Made by a program: the position numbers and the translations under genes
The notes under the pieces: generated by a model
Database searches by the model: none
What the model was told of the DNA's origin: nothing
Seen by the model: the letters and a program-made list of their open reading frames with translations, nothing else
Shown here: one piece after another, positions 36,692 to 44,929 of the stretch
Numbering within the stretch: the first letter of the stretch is position 1
How the letters are laid out: each line of letters starts with the position of its first letter
Source of the DNA: Algoriphagus sp. AK58
GTDB taxonomy: Bacteria > Bacteroidota > Bacteroidia > Cytophagales > Cyclobacteriaceae
Length of the DNA: 64,000 nt
NCBI RefSeq assembly: GCF_014324365.1
Contig: NZ_QEIG01000022.1
Span: 1 to 64,000 of the forward strand
Direction of reading: 5' to 3'

Positions 36692-37297
36692 TTAATTACA
36701 CTTGACATTCGGATTAAACTTGGTAAATATTCCATTTGGATTTCCTTTCCAAACCCAAACGTGAAGTTGATAATTTCGGAAGGGTAAAGGTGCAGGGGGG
36801 AAAGCTTCATCAAATTCCTGCACTCCAAAATTTGGGATCATTTCATTTTCTAAATCCCAGAGATCTGCTACCACTACGAATTCAACACCGACAAGATGCA
36901 TCTTGCCATGTTGGTCCATCTCGTACAATAAGGCTTCTGGTTGGTAGGGATCATATTCTCCATCCACCCAACCGAAATTCACATAATGAAACCCCATTGC
37001 TCCTGATGGAGATGACACACATTCAGAACCTTGTTCGTATCCAGCTTCCAGCGCTACGTTGATGTCGTGGTATTGAACCGTTGCTTGACGTAGTTCAGCC
37101 AGCATTTTTAGGGTGCTAGGATCTAATCTCAAGTTGTCCAATGGATTTGGCCAAAGATCTGGATTTTTTAACTCGGTATTCACTTCTGGAAGAAGAGGAT
37201 CAGTGGTGGAGCTGTCTTCGGTCATACAGCCTGAAATAAGCAGAACAGATAGCAATAGTGCTATCCCAAGGATTTGGGTATTGGATAAAAACTTCAT
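36692..37297 (-). CDS. Lipoprotein of unknown function
   Basis: I start it at 37297, MKFLSNTQILG, so that the lipobox LISGC follows a normal signal sequence (Cys about residue 24). The longer frame from 37339 adds only 14 unlikely residues. The mature part of the 201-residue product contains a recognisable but unnamed domain: DINVALEAGYEQ, CVSSPSGAMGFHYVN, PEALLYEMD and LHVWVWKGNPNG. Two cysteines, at CVSS and at the end NPNVKCN, may pair. Similar uncharacterised proteins occur widely in bacteria; that is recollection. It is divergent from the ferritin-like gene pair. Confidence 0.8.
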   Translation of the reverse strand: MKFLSNTQILGIALLLSVLLISGCMTEDSSTTDPLLPEVNTELKNPDLWPNPLDNLRLDPSTLKMLAELRQATVQYHDINVALEAGYEQGSECVSSPSGAMGFHYVNFGWVDGEYDPYQPEALLYEMDQHGKMHLVGVEFVVVADLWDLENEMIPNFGVQEFDEAFPPAPLPFRNYQLHVWVWKGNPNGIFTKFNPNVKCN

Positions 37298-37595
37298 GGA
37301 ATTTGGGTTTGTGTTAAGTGAATAATTATTAGTAAACAAGTAACTCCCATCGGAGTGCCGATATCAAACTTTCTGATAATCAGAAAAATGAATATCAATT
37401 TAATCATGCCGTTTTAAAAATCCTCGACAAAAACCGAGGTGTTTCAATTGGATTTTGGCAAAAAATAATAATTGCAATTTTTTTCAATTCCTAAAATCCA
37501 ATTCATCCTTCCACTTCGTAAGTCCTTTCAAATCGGTCAATGATCAGATTTTTCCATGGAATTCTAAACCGGATTTTAACCTAAACACAAGACTA
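37298..37595. promoter_or_regulatory. Divergent control region with several inverted repeats
   Basis: This 298-base stretch separates the divergent lipoprotein and ferritin-like genes. It contains TTTCTGA-TAA-TCAGAAA (37370-37386), CCTCG...CGAGG (37422-37439), and the perfect 11-base inverted repeat AATTGGATTTT / AAAATCCAATT at 37446-37456 and 37493-37503. The loop of the last one holds the palindrome AATTGCAATT. These are candidate operators or leader hairpins for the ferritin-like genes. No exact -7 consensus was found. Confidence 0.5.
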
Positions 37596-38291
37596 ATGAA
37601 AAACGAATTATTTATGCCGGAAGGACTGAAGACGGCTAATCCCCGGAGACAATTTCTCAAAATGGGGTCGCTGACTGTTGCAGGGGCAGGACTGCTGCTG
37701 ATGGGATGTAACGACGAGGATAGCATGCCCTCGATGCCAGGTATGGTGAATCTGGGTTCGGGTGATGTGGGAATTCTCAATTACGCTTATGCGCTGGAGC
37801 AGCTTGAAGCGGCATTTTATGCTGAGGTCATGAAGGGAGGCTATTTTGCCAATGCTACTGCCGAGGAAAAGACCATCATGGGGGACCTGGAAAAGCATGA
37901 GCGGGCCCATCGGGAGTTTTTTAAAGTGGCCTTAGGTGCTAATGCCATCGGAGATCTAGAGGTAGACTTCAGCAGTATTGATTTCAATAGCCGCAATGCT
38001 GTGTTGGCTGCTGCAAAGACCTTTGAGGACTTAGGAGTGGCTGCTTACAATGGGGCAGGGCAGTTTTTGACAAATGCGGACCTATTGTTGATTGCCGGGA
38101 AAATTGTCTCCGTGGAGGCTCGTCATGCCGCGGCTATCCGCGACCTGATTAATCCCAATTCGGTGGATTTTGCCGGAGATGATCTGATTGATGCCAATGG
38201 GCTTGAGCGTACGCTCAATTTTCAGCAGGTGCTTACAGCTGCCAGTGCGTTTGTGAAGACTGAAATCGACTTCAGTCAATTGCCGAGTTAA
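37596..38291 (+). CDS. Ferritin-like domain lipoprotein with Tat signal
   Basis: I start it at the ATG at 37596 (231 residues), since upstream in-frame codons from TTG 37455 look non-coding. The N-terminus has RRQFLKMGSLTVAGAGLLLMGC: a twin-arginine motif (RRQFLK) followed by a lipobox ending in Cys (quoted cores). A four-helix ferritin-like bundle follows, with metal-type residues in ALEQLEAAFYAE, EKHERAHREFF, FEDLGVAAYNG and SVEARHAAAI. Such proteins bind iron or resemble encapsulated or envelope ferritins, but the role is unknown. It is followed after 25 bases by a paralogue, so the two probably form an operon. Confidence 0.85.
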   Translation: MKNELFMPEGLKTANPRRQFLKMGSLTVAGAGLLLMGCNDEDSMPSMPGMVNLGSGDVGILNYAYALEQLEAAFYAEVMKGGYFANATAEEKTIMGDLEKHERAHREFFKVALGANAIGDLEVDFSSIDFNSRNAVLAAAKTFEDLGVAAYNGAGQFLTNADLLLIAGKIVSVEARHAAAIRDLINPNSVDFAGDDLIDANGLERTLNFQQVLTAASAFVKTEIDFSQLPS

Positions 38292-38316
38292 TCTTTTATC
38301 CTAAAAATCAGAAATC

Positions 38317-39144
38317 ATGAATTTGATGAAACTATTGGACACGATTTGTCCTGATACCAAAGATGCAGAGGCCAAAGACCGATTTTATTCCCGCAGGGAT
38401 GCATTTCGCCAATTTGGTGATTTTGGAAAGAAAATCGCGCTGGCAGCTGTCCCACTTTCTGTCCTGAATTCGATTCCTCATATCGCCAAAGCTGACACGG
38501 CTTCTCTGATCAATGTGCTCAACTATGCACTCACTTTGGAGCATTTGGAATACCGATATTATCAGTTAGGGCTGGATTCAGGTGTGGTAGCGATGGCTGA
38601 AAGGCCGATTATCCAGAAAATCAGGGATCATGAATTGGCTCACGTGAGATTTCTCACAGAGGTCATAGGCAGTGTGCTCAACGGCACGCCTGTCGCGGAA
38701 CCTGACTTTGATTTTACAGCAGAAGGAAATTTTAGGCCATTTCAGGACTATCCGACTTTTCTCGCTTTGGCGCAGGCATTCGAGGATACGGGAGTGAGAG
38801 CCTACAAAGGACAGGCCGCCAATGTGATGGAAAGTGATGTGGTGCTGACGGCGGCTTTGTCCATTCACTCGGTAGAAGCAAGACATGCCTCCATGATCCG
38901 AAGACTACGCACCAAAAAAGGTCAGGATACGGTAAAAGGATGGATCACGGGCAACTCGATCGGAACTCTTCCGGCAGCAGCGGCCGGGATTTATGCCGGA
39001 GAAGAAAATCTCACCCATGCGGGAGTGAATGTCTCAAATTTGACTGGTATCGATTCGGCAGGGGTGTCCGAAGCCTGGGATGAGCCACTCTCTATGCAGG
39101 AAGTATTGGGAATTGCAGGTTTATTTTTGAAGAGCTCCAACTGA
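38317..39144 (+). CDS. Ferritin-like domain protein with Tat-type signal
   Basis: The product is 275 residues. The N-terminus has SRRDAFRQFG, a twin-arginine-like motif, followed by a hydrophobic stretch (KIALAAVPLSVL) that resembles a Tat signal without a lipobox. The ferritin-like bundle carries TLEHLEYRYYQLG, IRDHELAHVRFL, AFEDTGVRAYKG and SVEARHASMI, matching the pattern of the upstream gene and the ExxH metal site. The C-terminal 70 residues extend beyond the bundle. The paralogous pair may form a heteromer in the periplasm; that is inference. A terminator lies just after the stop. Confidence 0.85.
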   Translation: MNLMKLLDTICPDTKDAEAKDRFYSRRDAFRQFGDFGKKIALAAVPLSVLNSIPHIAKADTASLINVLNYALTLEHLEYRYYQLGLDSGVVAMAERPIIQKIRDHELAHVRFLTEVIGSVLNGTPVAEPDFDFTAEGNFRPFQDYPTFLALAQAFEDTGVRAYKGQAANVMESDVVLTAALSIHSVEARHASMIRRLRTKKGQDTVKGWITGNSIGTLPAAAAGIYAGEENLTHAGVNVSNLTGIDSAGVSEAWDEPLSMQEVLGIAGLFLKSSN

Positions 39145-39166
39145 TAGCTGGGTAGCGGTGGAGCTA

Positions 39167-39195
39167 GGCCATCCTCGAAAGGGGGTGGCTTTTTT
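39167..39195 (+). terminator. Terminator after the ferritin-like gene pair
   Basis: GCCATCC and GGGTGGC pair with one G-U wobble around a short loop, and TTTTTT follows on the plus strand. Confidence 0.7.
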
Positions 39196-39489
39196 AGTAT
39201 CAAGTAGTTGGTATCAATAAGCAAGACATAAGAGAATAGACTTTAGATCCAAGTAGCTTGCGTCATTTATCAAGTTGCGAGGCGCCGTTTACAGCTTTTC
39301 CAAAGTTCCAAACTTTGGAATAGTTCTTTGCCTGGAGTCAGGAAGTATTTGGGAAGATTGAAAACCAACAAGTGTCGGGTGAAATCAGAAATCGACAACG
39401 CTGAAAAATCAAACAGGAATGGCTTGAGAGAGGAGCTTGGGTGCTGCTCTGAATTTCGTAATTCCTAAATCCAAAATCGTAAATCTAAA
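39196..39489. other. Gene-free stretch with an inverted repeat
   Basis: No gene is seen. The clearest structure is the perfect inverted repeat TTCCAAAG-TTCCAAA-CTTTGGAA at 39298-39320. Towards the GNAT gene end the sequence has two similar stretches, AATTCCTAAATCCAAAATCG and GTAAATCTAAATCAC, suggesting a decayed repeat. Confidence 0.5.
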
Positions 39490-40023
39490 TCACAGCATCG
39501 CTTTATATAGCACACATTGCCTCAGATCCGGATAGTCCCTGAGTTCTGAATAATCAAATTCATAGCAAAAGAGCATGCCGATTTTTTTCATCACCTGGAT
39601 AGAGGGAAGATTGGTGGCTGTAGCATAGGAAAACACTTCTTTGATTTCTAGTTGTCCGGCAAAGTCGAGACAAGCCTTAGCGCCTTCACTTGTAAGCCCT
39701 TGATTCCACCATTTTTTTCCTATTCTCCAGCCGATGTCCACACAGGGAGTGAAGTCTGCTTCGAAGGTTTTCCAGCCCAGTCCGATGGTTCCGATCAGAT
39801 CTTTGGTTTCCAGCAGGTCGACGGCAAAGTAGCAGTGCCCTCTTTCTTCGTACAGCCGCTGCATCCGATCCATCATGGATTGGGTTTCTTCAAGAGTGTA
39901 AGGTTTTTGAAAAAAGCGCATGACTTCAGGATCGGCATTGATGGCGGTGAAATCATCCAGATCAAAGGGTTGCCAAAGTCTAAAACCCAGTCTTTTAGTC
40001 TGAAAGAGGTAGGGGGAATTCAT
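39490..40023 (-). CDS. GNAT family N-acetyltransferase (RimJ/RimL-like)
   Basis: I start it at 40023, MNSPYLFQTKRL, giving 177 residues. The longer frame from 40083 runs into the end of the histidine kinase gene. The fold is the RimL-type: RLGFRLWQPFDLDDFTAIN at the start (quoted cores RLGFRLW, FDLDDFTAIN), then IGTIGLGWK and the acetyl-CoA loop region GWRIGKKWWNQGLTSEGAKA (quoted core NQGLTSEGA), and SIQVMKKIGM near the end. The substrate (ribosomal protein, antibiotic or small amine) is unknown. It follows the kinase gene by one base on the same strand and is likely co-transcribed. Confidence 0.88.
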   Translation of the reverse strand: MNSPYLFQTKRLGFRLWQPFDLDDFTAINADPEVMRFFQKPYTLEETQSMMDRMQRLYEERGHCYFAVDLLETKDLIGTIGLGWKTFEADFTPCVDIGWRIGKKWWNQGLTSEGAKACLDFAGQLEIKEVFSYATATNLPSIQVMKKIGMLFCYEFDYSELRDYPDLRQCVLYKAML

Positions 40024-40024
40024 G

Positions 40025-41899
40025 TTAAGCTGCTTTTTCAAATGTAAGAGTGATCGTCGTTCCCTTTCCAGGCTCGCTTTCAATCTGAATCTTTCCTTCG
40101 TTCATCTCGATGAATTGTCTGACGAGTAGCAATCCGAGTCCGGTACCCAGTTCCTTGTTTGTGCCCTCTGAGGAGTTGACAGGGCTTCGTTTTTCCTGAA
40201 TTTCGGCAAGTTTGTTTTTAGGAATTCCAACACCTTCATCCCGAATGGTCAGCCGGATTAGGTTTTCCCGGTCTAGGGTAGATAGGTGTATTTTCCCGCC
40301 CACATGGGAAAACTTGACAGCATTCTGAATGCAATTTTGAATGATTATTTGGGCTTGGGTTCGGTCAGCTAGTATTTTGGGTTGGGAATCATCCGGAGAG
40401 AAATCAAACTGGATTTCCTTTTTAGAGGCCACGAAATCGTTTTGAGCAATACTTTTTTGGATGATAGTATTCAGATCGACCGCATCCCGCTGGGTAATTA
40501 TTCCTTCCATTTGAGCATGCGCCCAACGAAGCAACTGATCCATCATTTGGTCGGTGTGCTGGACTTGTCTGACGAGCATTTCATCGGATTTTCTTTTTTC
40601 TTCCGGGTTTAGAAGATTCAGAGACTGAAGCTCCAAGATTTGGCGGATAGAGTTGATCGGTGTTTTGAGATCGTGGGACAAAATGGAGAAAAGCTTGTTT
40701 TTCTCCTCATTAAGGCGGTTAAGTTTTTCATTTTGCTGGATGATTTCTTTTTGTTTCTCCAACAACTGTGAATTAAGGTTTTCTTTTTCTTTCAGCCACC
40801 TGCGATACAGGAAAAGAGCAACCATTAAAACGGCCAAGATCAGGCTGAGGCCAAGGATGGTTCTGTTGCTGATTTGAGCACGTTGGTCGCTGATTTGCTT
40901 AGCTTGCTCTAGCGCGGCATTGTCAGCTTCCGCAAGCTGAAGCTGAAGGTAGCTCACCTCAGCGTTTTTGTCCTGATTGTAAAGACTGTCAGCATAGGAC
41001 TTGTTGAGTCGGGCAAACTCCAGGGCTTCCCGGTATTGACCAAGCTGCTCATGGGCATCCGAAAGTAAGCTTGTGGCCCTTTCTTTGTCCCAAAATGCCT
41101 TAACCAACTTGGCGGCTTCATAGGCTTTTAGACCAAATTGAACCGCTTCTTGAGGGTTGTTTTCCCGAAGAGCAATCATGCCTAGGCCGGTATTGGCAAA
41201 GGTTTGCTCCCAATTGTTTGGGCTAGGATTTTCGAAAAGTGCTTTGGAAAACAGTCGTTTTGCTTCTTCCAATTCCCCTTGTTCCAATTTGATTTGACCT
41301 TGCCGGTTGAAGCTCATATACCTGATTTGGAGATCGGGTAGTTTTTCCGAAATCGCAATGGCTTTTTCAAGAGAAGCGAGGGCGAGGTCGTAATTTTTCA
41401 GTTCATCAAATGCGATTCCCTGGTTAAAATAGCTCGCTGCTACTCTTCCTGTATCACCTATTGATAAATTGATCTGAACACATTTTTCAAAAATATCCGC
41501 TGCTTTCTGAAACTCATCTTGGCTCAGATAAATCAGTCCCCGTCCGTTCATAGCCAAAGCTTCTTGAGGAAGGTCAGGGGAAGTTTCGAGGAGTTCGATG
41601 GCTTGGCTGTAGAAACGAAGCGACAGCGGATAGTCGCCCTTTATGTAATAAAGAGAACCCAGCTGATTGGCAATCATGATTTCCTGAAGTGGACTGAGCT
41701 CGGGAAATTTTTGAGCTTTTCCAATGAGGGTCATTGCACTGTCCCAATTGATAAATCGAAGTCCATAAGCTTTCAGGATTAAGGAGTCAAATTCAGGATT
41801 GGGGGAGGAGGTGAATTTTTGAGAAAAAACCGAATTGCATAGCCCTAGAGTTATCAAAAGGGCGAGCATAATGCCAATTCGGTGAATAAAGGAAAACAA
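40025..41899 (-). CDS. TPR-containing sensor histidine kinase
   Basis: The product is 624 residues. A signal-like segment (about 8-26) precedes about eight TPR-like helix pairs (about 40-330), predicted to be periplasmic. One membrane segment (about 350-370) is followed by a coiled coil (LNSQLLEKQKEIIQQNEKL). The HisKA domain has the phosphoacceptor His in FSILSHDLKTPINS. The HATPase domain shows DEGVGIPKNKL and GTGLGLLLVRQF. No response regulator is adjacent, so the partner is elsewhere. TPR-type kinases are common in Bacteroidota. It lies divergent from the ABC operon. Its promoter was not identified. Confidence 0.92.
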   Translation of the reverse strand: MFSFIHRIGIMLALLITLGLCNSVFSQKFTSSPNPEFDSLILKAYGLRFINWDSAMTLIGKAQKFPELSPLQEIMIANQLGSLYYIKGDYPLSLRFYSQAIELLETSPDLPQEALAMNGRGLIYLSQDEFQKAADIFEKCVQINLSIGDTGRVAASYFNQGIAFDELKNYDLALASLEKAIAISEKLPDLQIRYMSFNRQGQIKLEQGELEEAKRLFSKALFENPSPNNWEQTFANTGLGMIALRENNPQEAVQFGLKAYEAAKLVKAFWDKERATSLLSDAHEQLGQYREALEFARLNKSYADSLYNQDKNAEVSYLQLQLAEADNAALEQAKQISDQRAQISNRTILGLSLILAVLMVALFLYRRWLKEKENLNSQLLEKQKEIIQQNEKLNRLNEEKNKLFSILSHDLKTPINSIRQILELQSLNLLNPEEKRKSDEMLVRQVQHTDQMMDQLLRWAHAQMEGIITQRDAVDLNTIIQKSIAQNDFVASKKEIQFDFSPDDSQPKILADRTQAQIIIQNCIQNAVKFSHVGGKIHLSTLDRENLIRLTIRDEGVGIPKNKLAEIQEKRSPVNSSEGTNKELGTGLGLLLVRQFIEMNEGKIQIESEPGKGTTITLTFEKAA

Positions 41900-41984
41900 T
41901 AGCTAGAGAATTTAGGGTCTAGCGAAAGATAGAGGTCAGGTATATAAAATGAAAGGAGGGGGGAGTGATTTTTTGTCAGAAAAA

Positions 41985-42037
41985 TTTGGAATGCAAATTC
42001 TAATGAGGTATGTTGGTGTCATAATACACTATGACAC
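41985..42037 (+). promoter_or_regulatory. Promoter and GntR operator of the ABC transporter operon
   Basis: TTTG (41985-41988) and TATGTTGG (42009-42016, one base off the -7 consensus) are separated by 20 bases. The perfect inverted repeat GTGTCATA-ATACAC-TATGACAC (42016-42037) overlaps the predicted start site near 42023. YtrA-type GntR repressors are known to bind GTGT...ACAC inverted repeats, and such a regulator is encoded third in this operon. The ATPase ATG lies 15 bases further. Confidence 0.7.
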
Positions 42038-42052
42038 ATAAATTTTAATGGA

Positions 42053-42904
42053 ATGATTGTTTTTGAGCAGGTAAATTTTGGTTACCCAAAGAGGCCTCTG
42101 CTTTTTGAGGGGTTGGATTGGGAGTTGAAAAGTGGAAAGGTGGTCGGATTACTGGGTAAAAATGGGGCCGGGAAATCCACTTTGATCCGATTGATGGCAG
42201 GGTTACTTCGCCCAACAGCCGGAAGGGTCCTCTGTGAGGGGGAAATGACATTTGATCGTCCACTTCGGTTTTTGGATCAACTGTTGTTTATCCCGGAGAA
42301 AGTATCAATTCCAGAACACCTAAAAGTCAGCGAATACGTCGGCATTTATAGAGAGTTTTATTCTGGATTTGATTCGGAGAAGATGAATCGATTGCTGTTG
42401 GATTTTCAGATCGAGGCAAGTCATCGCATCGCCAATCTTTCCTACGGGCAGCAAAAAAAACTCCAAATCGCTATTGGGTTGAGTGCAGGAACGAGGCTAT
42501 TACTTTTCGACGAACCCACGAACGGGCTGGATATTCCTTCTAAAAGTGCTTTTCGAAAAGTGGTCTCTGCCAATCTGGGAGAGGATCAACTTTTGGTCAT
42601 TTCCACCCATCAGGTCAAGGATATCGAGCATTTGATCGATCAGGTGGTGGTTTTGGATGAGGGGAAAATCAAGCTTCAGGCAGATATAGAAATCCTTGAA
42701 GAGTCTTTTGTTTTTGGTCAGGGGGCAGATAGCCCGCCGGATTCCATTTATACTGAAGCCCATCTTTTGGGCGCCCGATATATTACCAAATCAAACGGCG
42801 GGATAAGCGGGGGAAGTCCAGACCTGGAAATGCTCTTTCAGGCAGTAATCGAAGGGAATATAGAGGGGAAATATGTGTCAGATCTAAATGAAGTGAAGCT
42901 ATGA
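42053..42904 (+). CDS. ABC transporter ATP-binding protein
   Basis: The product is 283 residues. Walker A is GLLGKNGAGKST (about 33-44). The signature reads LSYGQQKKLQIA, and Walker B is LLLFDEPTNGLD with the D-loop following. Layout matches YtrB-like or CcmA-like single-domain ATPases, with an extended C-terminal part (about 220-283). It forms an operon with the membrane protein at 42901 (4-base overlap) and a GntR repressor. Members of this type react to cell-wall stress or export small molecules; the cargo here is unknown. A perfect operator lies 15 bases upstream. Confidence 0.93.
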   Translation: MIVFEQVNFGYPKRPLLFEGLDWELKSGKVVGLLGKNGAGKSTLIRLMAGLLRPTAGRVLCEGEMTFDRPLRFLDQLLFIPEKVSIPEHLKVSEYVGIYREFYSGFDSEKMNRLLLDFQIEASHRIANLSYGQQKKLQIAIGLSAGTRLLLFDEPTNGLDIPSKSAFRKVVSANLGEDQLLVISTHQVKDIEHLIDQVVVLDEGKIKLQADIEILEESFVFGQGADSPPDSIYTEAHLLGARYITKSNGGISGGSPDLEMLFQAVIEGNIEGKYVSDLNEVKL

Positions 42905-43758
42905 AGGAATTGTCTTTCAAAAGGATAGCTAATTTGATGCGCTTGGAGTTTTTGCTTCATAGGAAGTATTATTTGATGCTGGTTATCGGTACATTTTTCT
43001 TCACCCTGTTATTCATGCTTTTTGTGTGGTATAAAAATTCAGAAAGTGCCAGACAATTTGAGCTATATATTGATGGGGGAAATCCTAATCATTCGATTTG
43101 GGATAAGAGTGCCTACATCAGTCTTTTTATTGCTTTTAGAGTTTTGGTTTTGTTTGTGGTCATTGCCCAAAGCTTCAAAGAGTTGCGCAGTAGATCATCA
43201 GCCGAGTTTTATTTGCTTTTGCCGTCCTCGATTTTGGAGAAATTGACAGCTCAGTTTGTCTTCTTCATGGCCTTGGCAGAGTTGGTGTTGCCTTTTATCT
43301 TTTGGACAGCCATTCAGGCGGCCCATTGGATTTGGACAGATTTGATTGATCAAGTCATTGGGGTAACGGGAGTTTCTGATATCTCTTTTCTTGAATTGAC
43401 ACTTTTTATGTCCTCCTCTGGAAATACTTGGGCAATTCAGCTTTTGGTTGCAGGAATTTCTCTTCTTCTCATTTCTTTACTTTTCTCAGGAAGTCTGTAT
43501 TTCGGCAAGTGGAATGTGGTTCTGACCCCGCTTAGTCTTTTTGTCTATTATTTGATTTTGGCAGGTTCTTCGATTGGTTTGTCACAAATCCTATTTAGCA
43601 AGGAAAAATCGGTTTGGGACTTCAGTATAAGTATTGATCAGCCAGAGATTTTTGACCGTGTACCACTGATGATATTGGTGATCATCTTCCTACTGTACAC
43701 TGCTTCGGCTTTGAGCTATGTGGTAGCGTATTTCAAATTAAAAGAGCGGGAGGTTTAG
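42901..43758 (+). CDS. ABC transporter membrane protein
   Basis: The product is 285 residues. About six hydrophobic segments are visible, near 22-42, 75-95, 115-140, 165-200, 205-225 and 255-275. This matches ABC-2-type permeases. It overlaps the ATPase gene by 4 bases (ATGA), as expected for subunits of one transporter. No conserved substrate motif is seen. It is followed after 1 base by the GntR regulator. Confidence 0.85.
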   Translation: MKELSFKRIANLMRLEFLLHRKYYLMLVIGTFFFTLLFMLFVWYKNSESARQFELYIDGGNPNHSIWDKSAYISLFIAFRVLVLFVVIAQSFKELRSRSSAEFYLLLPSSILEKLTAQFVFFMALAELVLPFIFWTAIQAAHWIWTDLIDQVIGVTGVSDISFLELTLFMSSSGNTWAIQLLVAGISLLLISLLFSGSLYFGKWNVVLTPLSLFVYYLILAGSSIGLSQILFSKEKSVWDFSISIDQPEIFDRVPLMILVIIFLLYTASALSYVVAYFKLKEREV

Positions 43759-43759
43759 G

Positions 43760-44131
43760 ATGGAATTTGGCGATCACAAAACCATCTTTCTCCAAATCCG
43801 GGACTGGCTTGTGGATCAGATTCTCACGGGTAAGCTCGCTCCAGGAGATCGGATTCCTTCTGTCCGTGAGCTGGCAGCCGATATTGAGGTCAACCGCAAC
43901 ACCGTCATGCGCAGCTATGCGCTGATGGAGCAGGAGGGCATCATCGACAATCGTCGCGGGATCGGTTTTTTTGTCTCCGATCAGGCCAGGCGGCAATTGG
44001 CTGCTGATGAAAAGGCCCAATTCATCCAAGATGAACTCCCCAAACTCGTCCATCAGGCCAAGGTACTTCGATTGACCTTGGCTGATTTTGAACCCTTAAT
44101 CCAACAACTCCATGAAAATGAAAACCAGTAA
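43760..44131 (+). CDS. GntR family transcriptional regulator, YtrA subfamily
   Basis: The product is 123 residues, the short YtrA type: a winged helix-turn-helix (about 8-75) followed by a short helical tail. Conserved marks are FLQIRDWLVDQILTGKLAPGD (quoted core IRDWLVDQIL), RIPSVRELA, and the recognition helix EVNRNTVMRSYALMEQEG (quoted core NRNTVMRSYA). It probably represses its own operon through the inverted repeat at 42016-42037. It starts 1 base after the permease stop and overlaps the next gene by 20 bases. YtrA regulators usually control an ABC transporter of this layout. Confidence 0.92.
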   Translation: MEFGDHKTIFLQIRDWLVDQILTGKLAPGDRIPSVRELAADIEVNRNTVMRSYALMEQEGIIDNRRGIGFFVSDQARRQLAADEKAQFIQDELPKLVHQAKVLRLTLADFEPLIQQLHENENQ

Positions 44132-44825
44132 TAAAATTCTTTTCTCTTTCCTTCTTTTCGCTTGGGCCAGTATCATGGTCACCTTGCTTGTGTCTTTTCG
44201 CTATTCCATGCTGAGAGGGGCATCCATTGTCGAGAAGATTGAAAACAAATCGTGGGAGATCTTGGGTGATTTTTCAGTCGTTTCAATCAGTGACTCTTGG
44301 GTTGTTCAGCTTGATGGAAGTAAAAAAGGATCTATTCAGTATGACAGAGTGTTTACTTCTCATAATCGTGACAAAAATTATGGAGATCCGGATCCATTTA
44401 TTCATGAAGTCCGCAACGACACCTTGTTTATCAAGGGGATGAGACAAAGACCAAACGGAAATTTTTCCATTCAGGTAGGAGGCATCAAGTCCATCATCAT
44501 GGACCGAGTGACCGAAGTTCGCTTGAGAAGTATGGGGTTGGATACCTTAAAAGTCAATTCTATAGCAGGACATCTAGCCTTGGATAAGGATCATGGCGTG
44601 AAACACTTGGATTTTTCGGGGGGTAATAACTCCCAGCTTCAGGTGGTAGGCATCGAATCGTTGAATCTTTTTCTCGATCGAAGTAAGGCGGACCTTCAAC
44701 TGTATTTGGGAGGCATAAGTGGTCAGGTAACAAACCAATCAGAAGTGACCGTTCCTACCCAATCAGGAGCAATGAATCTGACCAAAGACAAGACATCTAC
44801 GATTATGGTGGAGGATAAAATGTGA
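44112..44825 (+). CDS. Single-pass membrane protein of unknown function in the ABC operon
   Basis: The product is 237 residues from the ATG at 44112; a second in-frame ATG lies at 44118. One hydrophobic segment (about 8-30) anchors it. The remainder looks beta-rich and extracytoplasmic, with repeated short strands such as LRSMGLDTLKVNSIAGHLAL (quoted cores LRSMGLDTLKV, NSIAGHLAL) and LQVVGIESLNLFL. This recalls the adhesin-like DUF2807 beta-helix fold, which is inference. It overlaps the GntR gene by 20 bases, so it belongs to the same operon and could sense or bind the transporter's substrate. A long hairpin follows. Confidence 0.8.
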   Translation: MKMKTSNKILFSFLLFAWASIMVTLLVSFRYSMLRGASIVEKIENKSWEILGDFSVVSISDSWVVQLDGSKKGSIQYDRVFTSHNRDKNYGDPDPFIHEVRNDTLFIKGMRQRPNGNFSIQVGGIKSIIMDRVTEVRLRSMGLDTLKVNSIAGHLALDKDHGVKHLDFSGGNNSQLQVVGIESLNLFLDRSKADLQLYLGGISGQVTNQSEVTVPTQSGAMNLTKDKTSTIMVEDKM

Positions 44826-44830
44826 ATTTC

Positions 44831-44878
44831 CTCGATCGTAACCGAAAATTTACCTATTTATTTTCGGTTACGATCGAG
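44831..44878. terminator. 19-base perfect inverted repeat between the ABC operon and dinB
   Basis: The arms CTCGATCGTAACCGAAAAT (44831-44849) and its exact reverse complement (44860-44878) flank a 10-base loop. The hairpin sits between convergent genes and could end transcription from both sides, although no long T run follows on either strand. It might also be a repeat-type element. Confidence 0.55.
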
Positions 44879-44929
44879 AGATTACATTTTTAAGCTACTC
44901 ACACACGTGCTTTCTTACTTCTTACTTTC

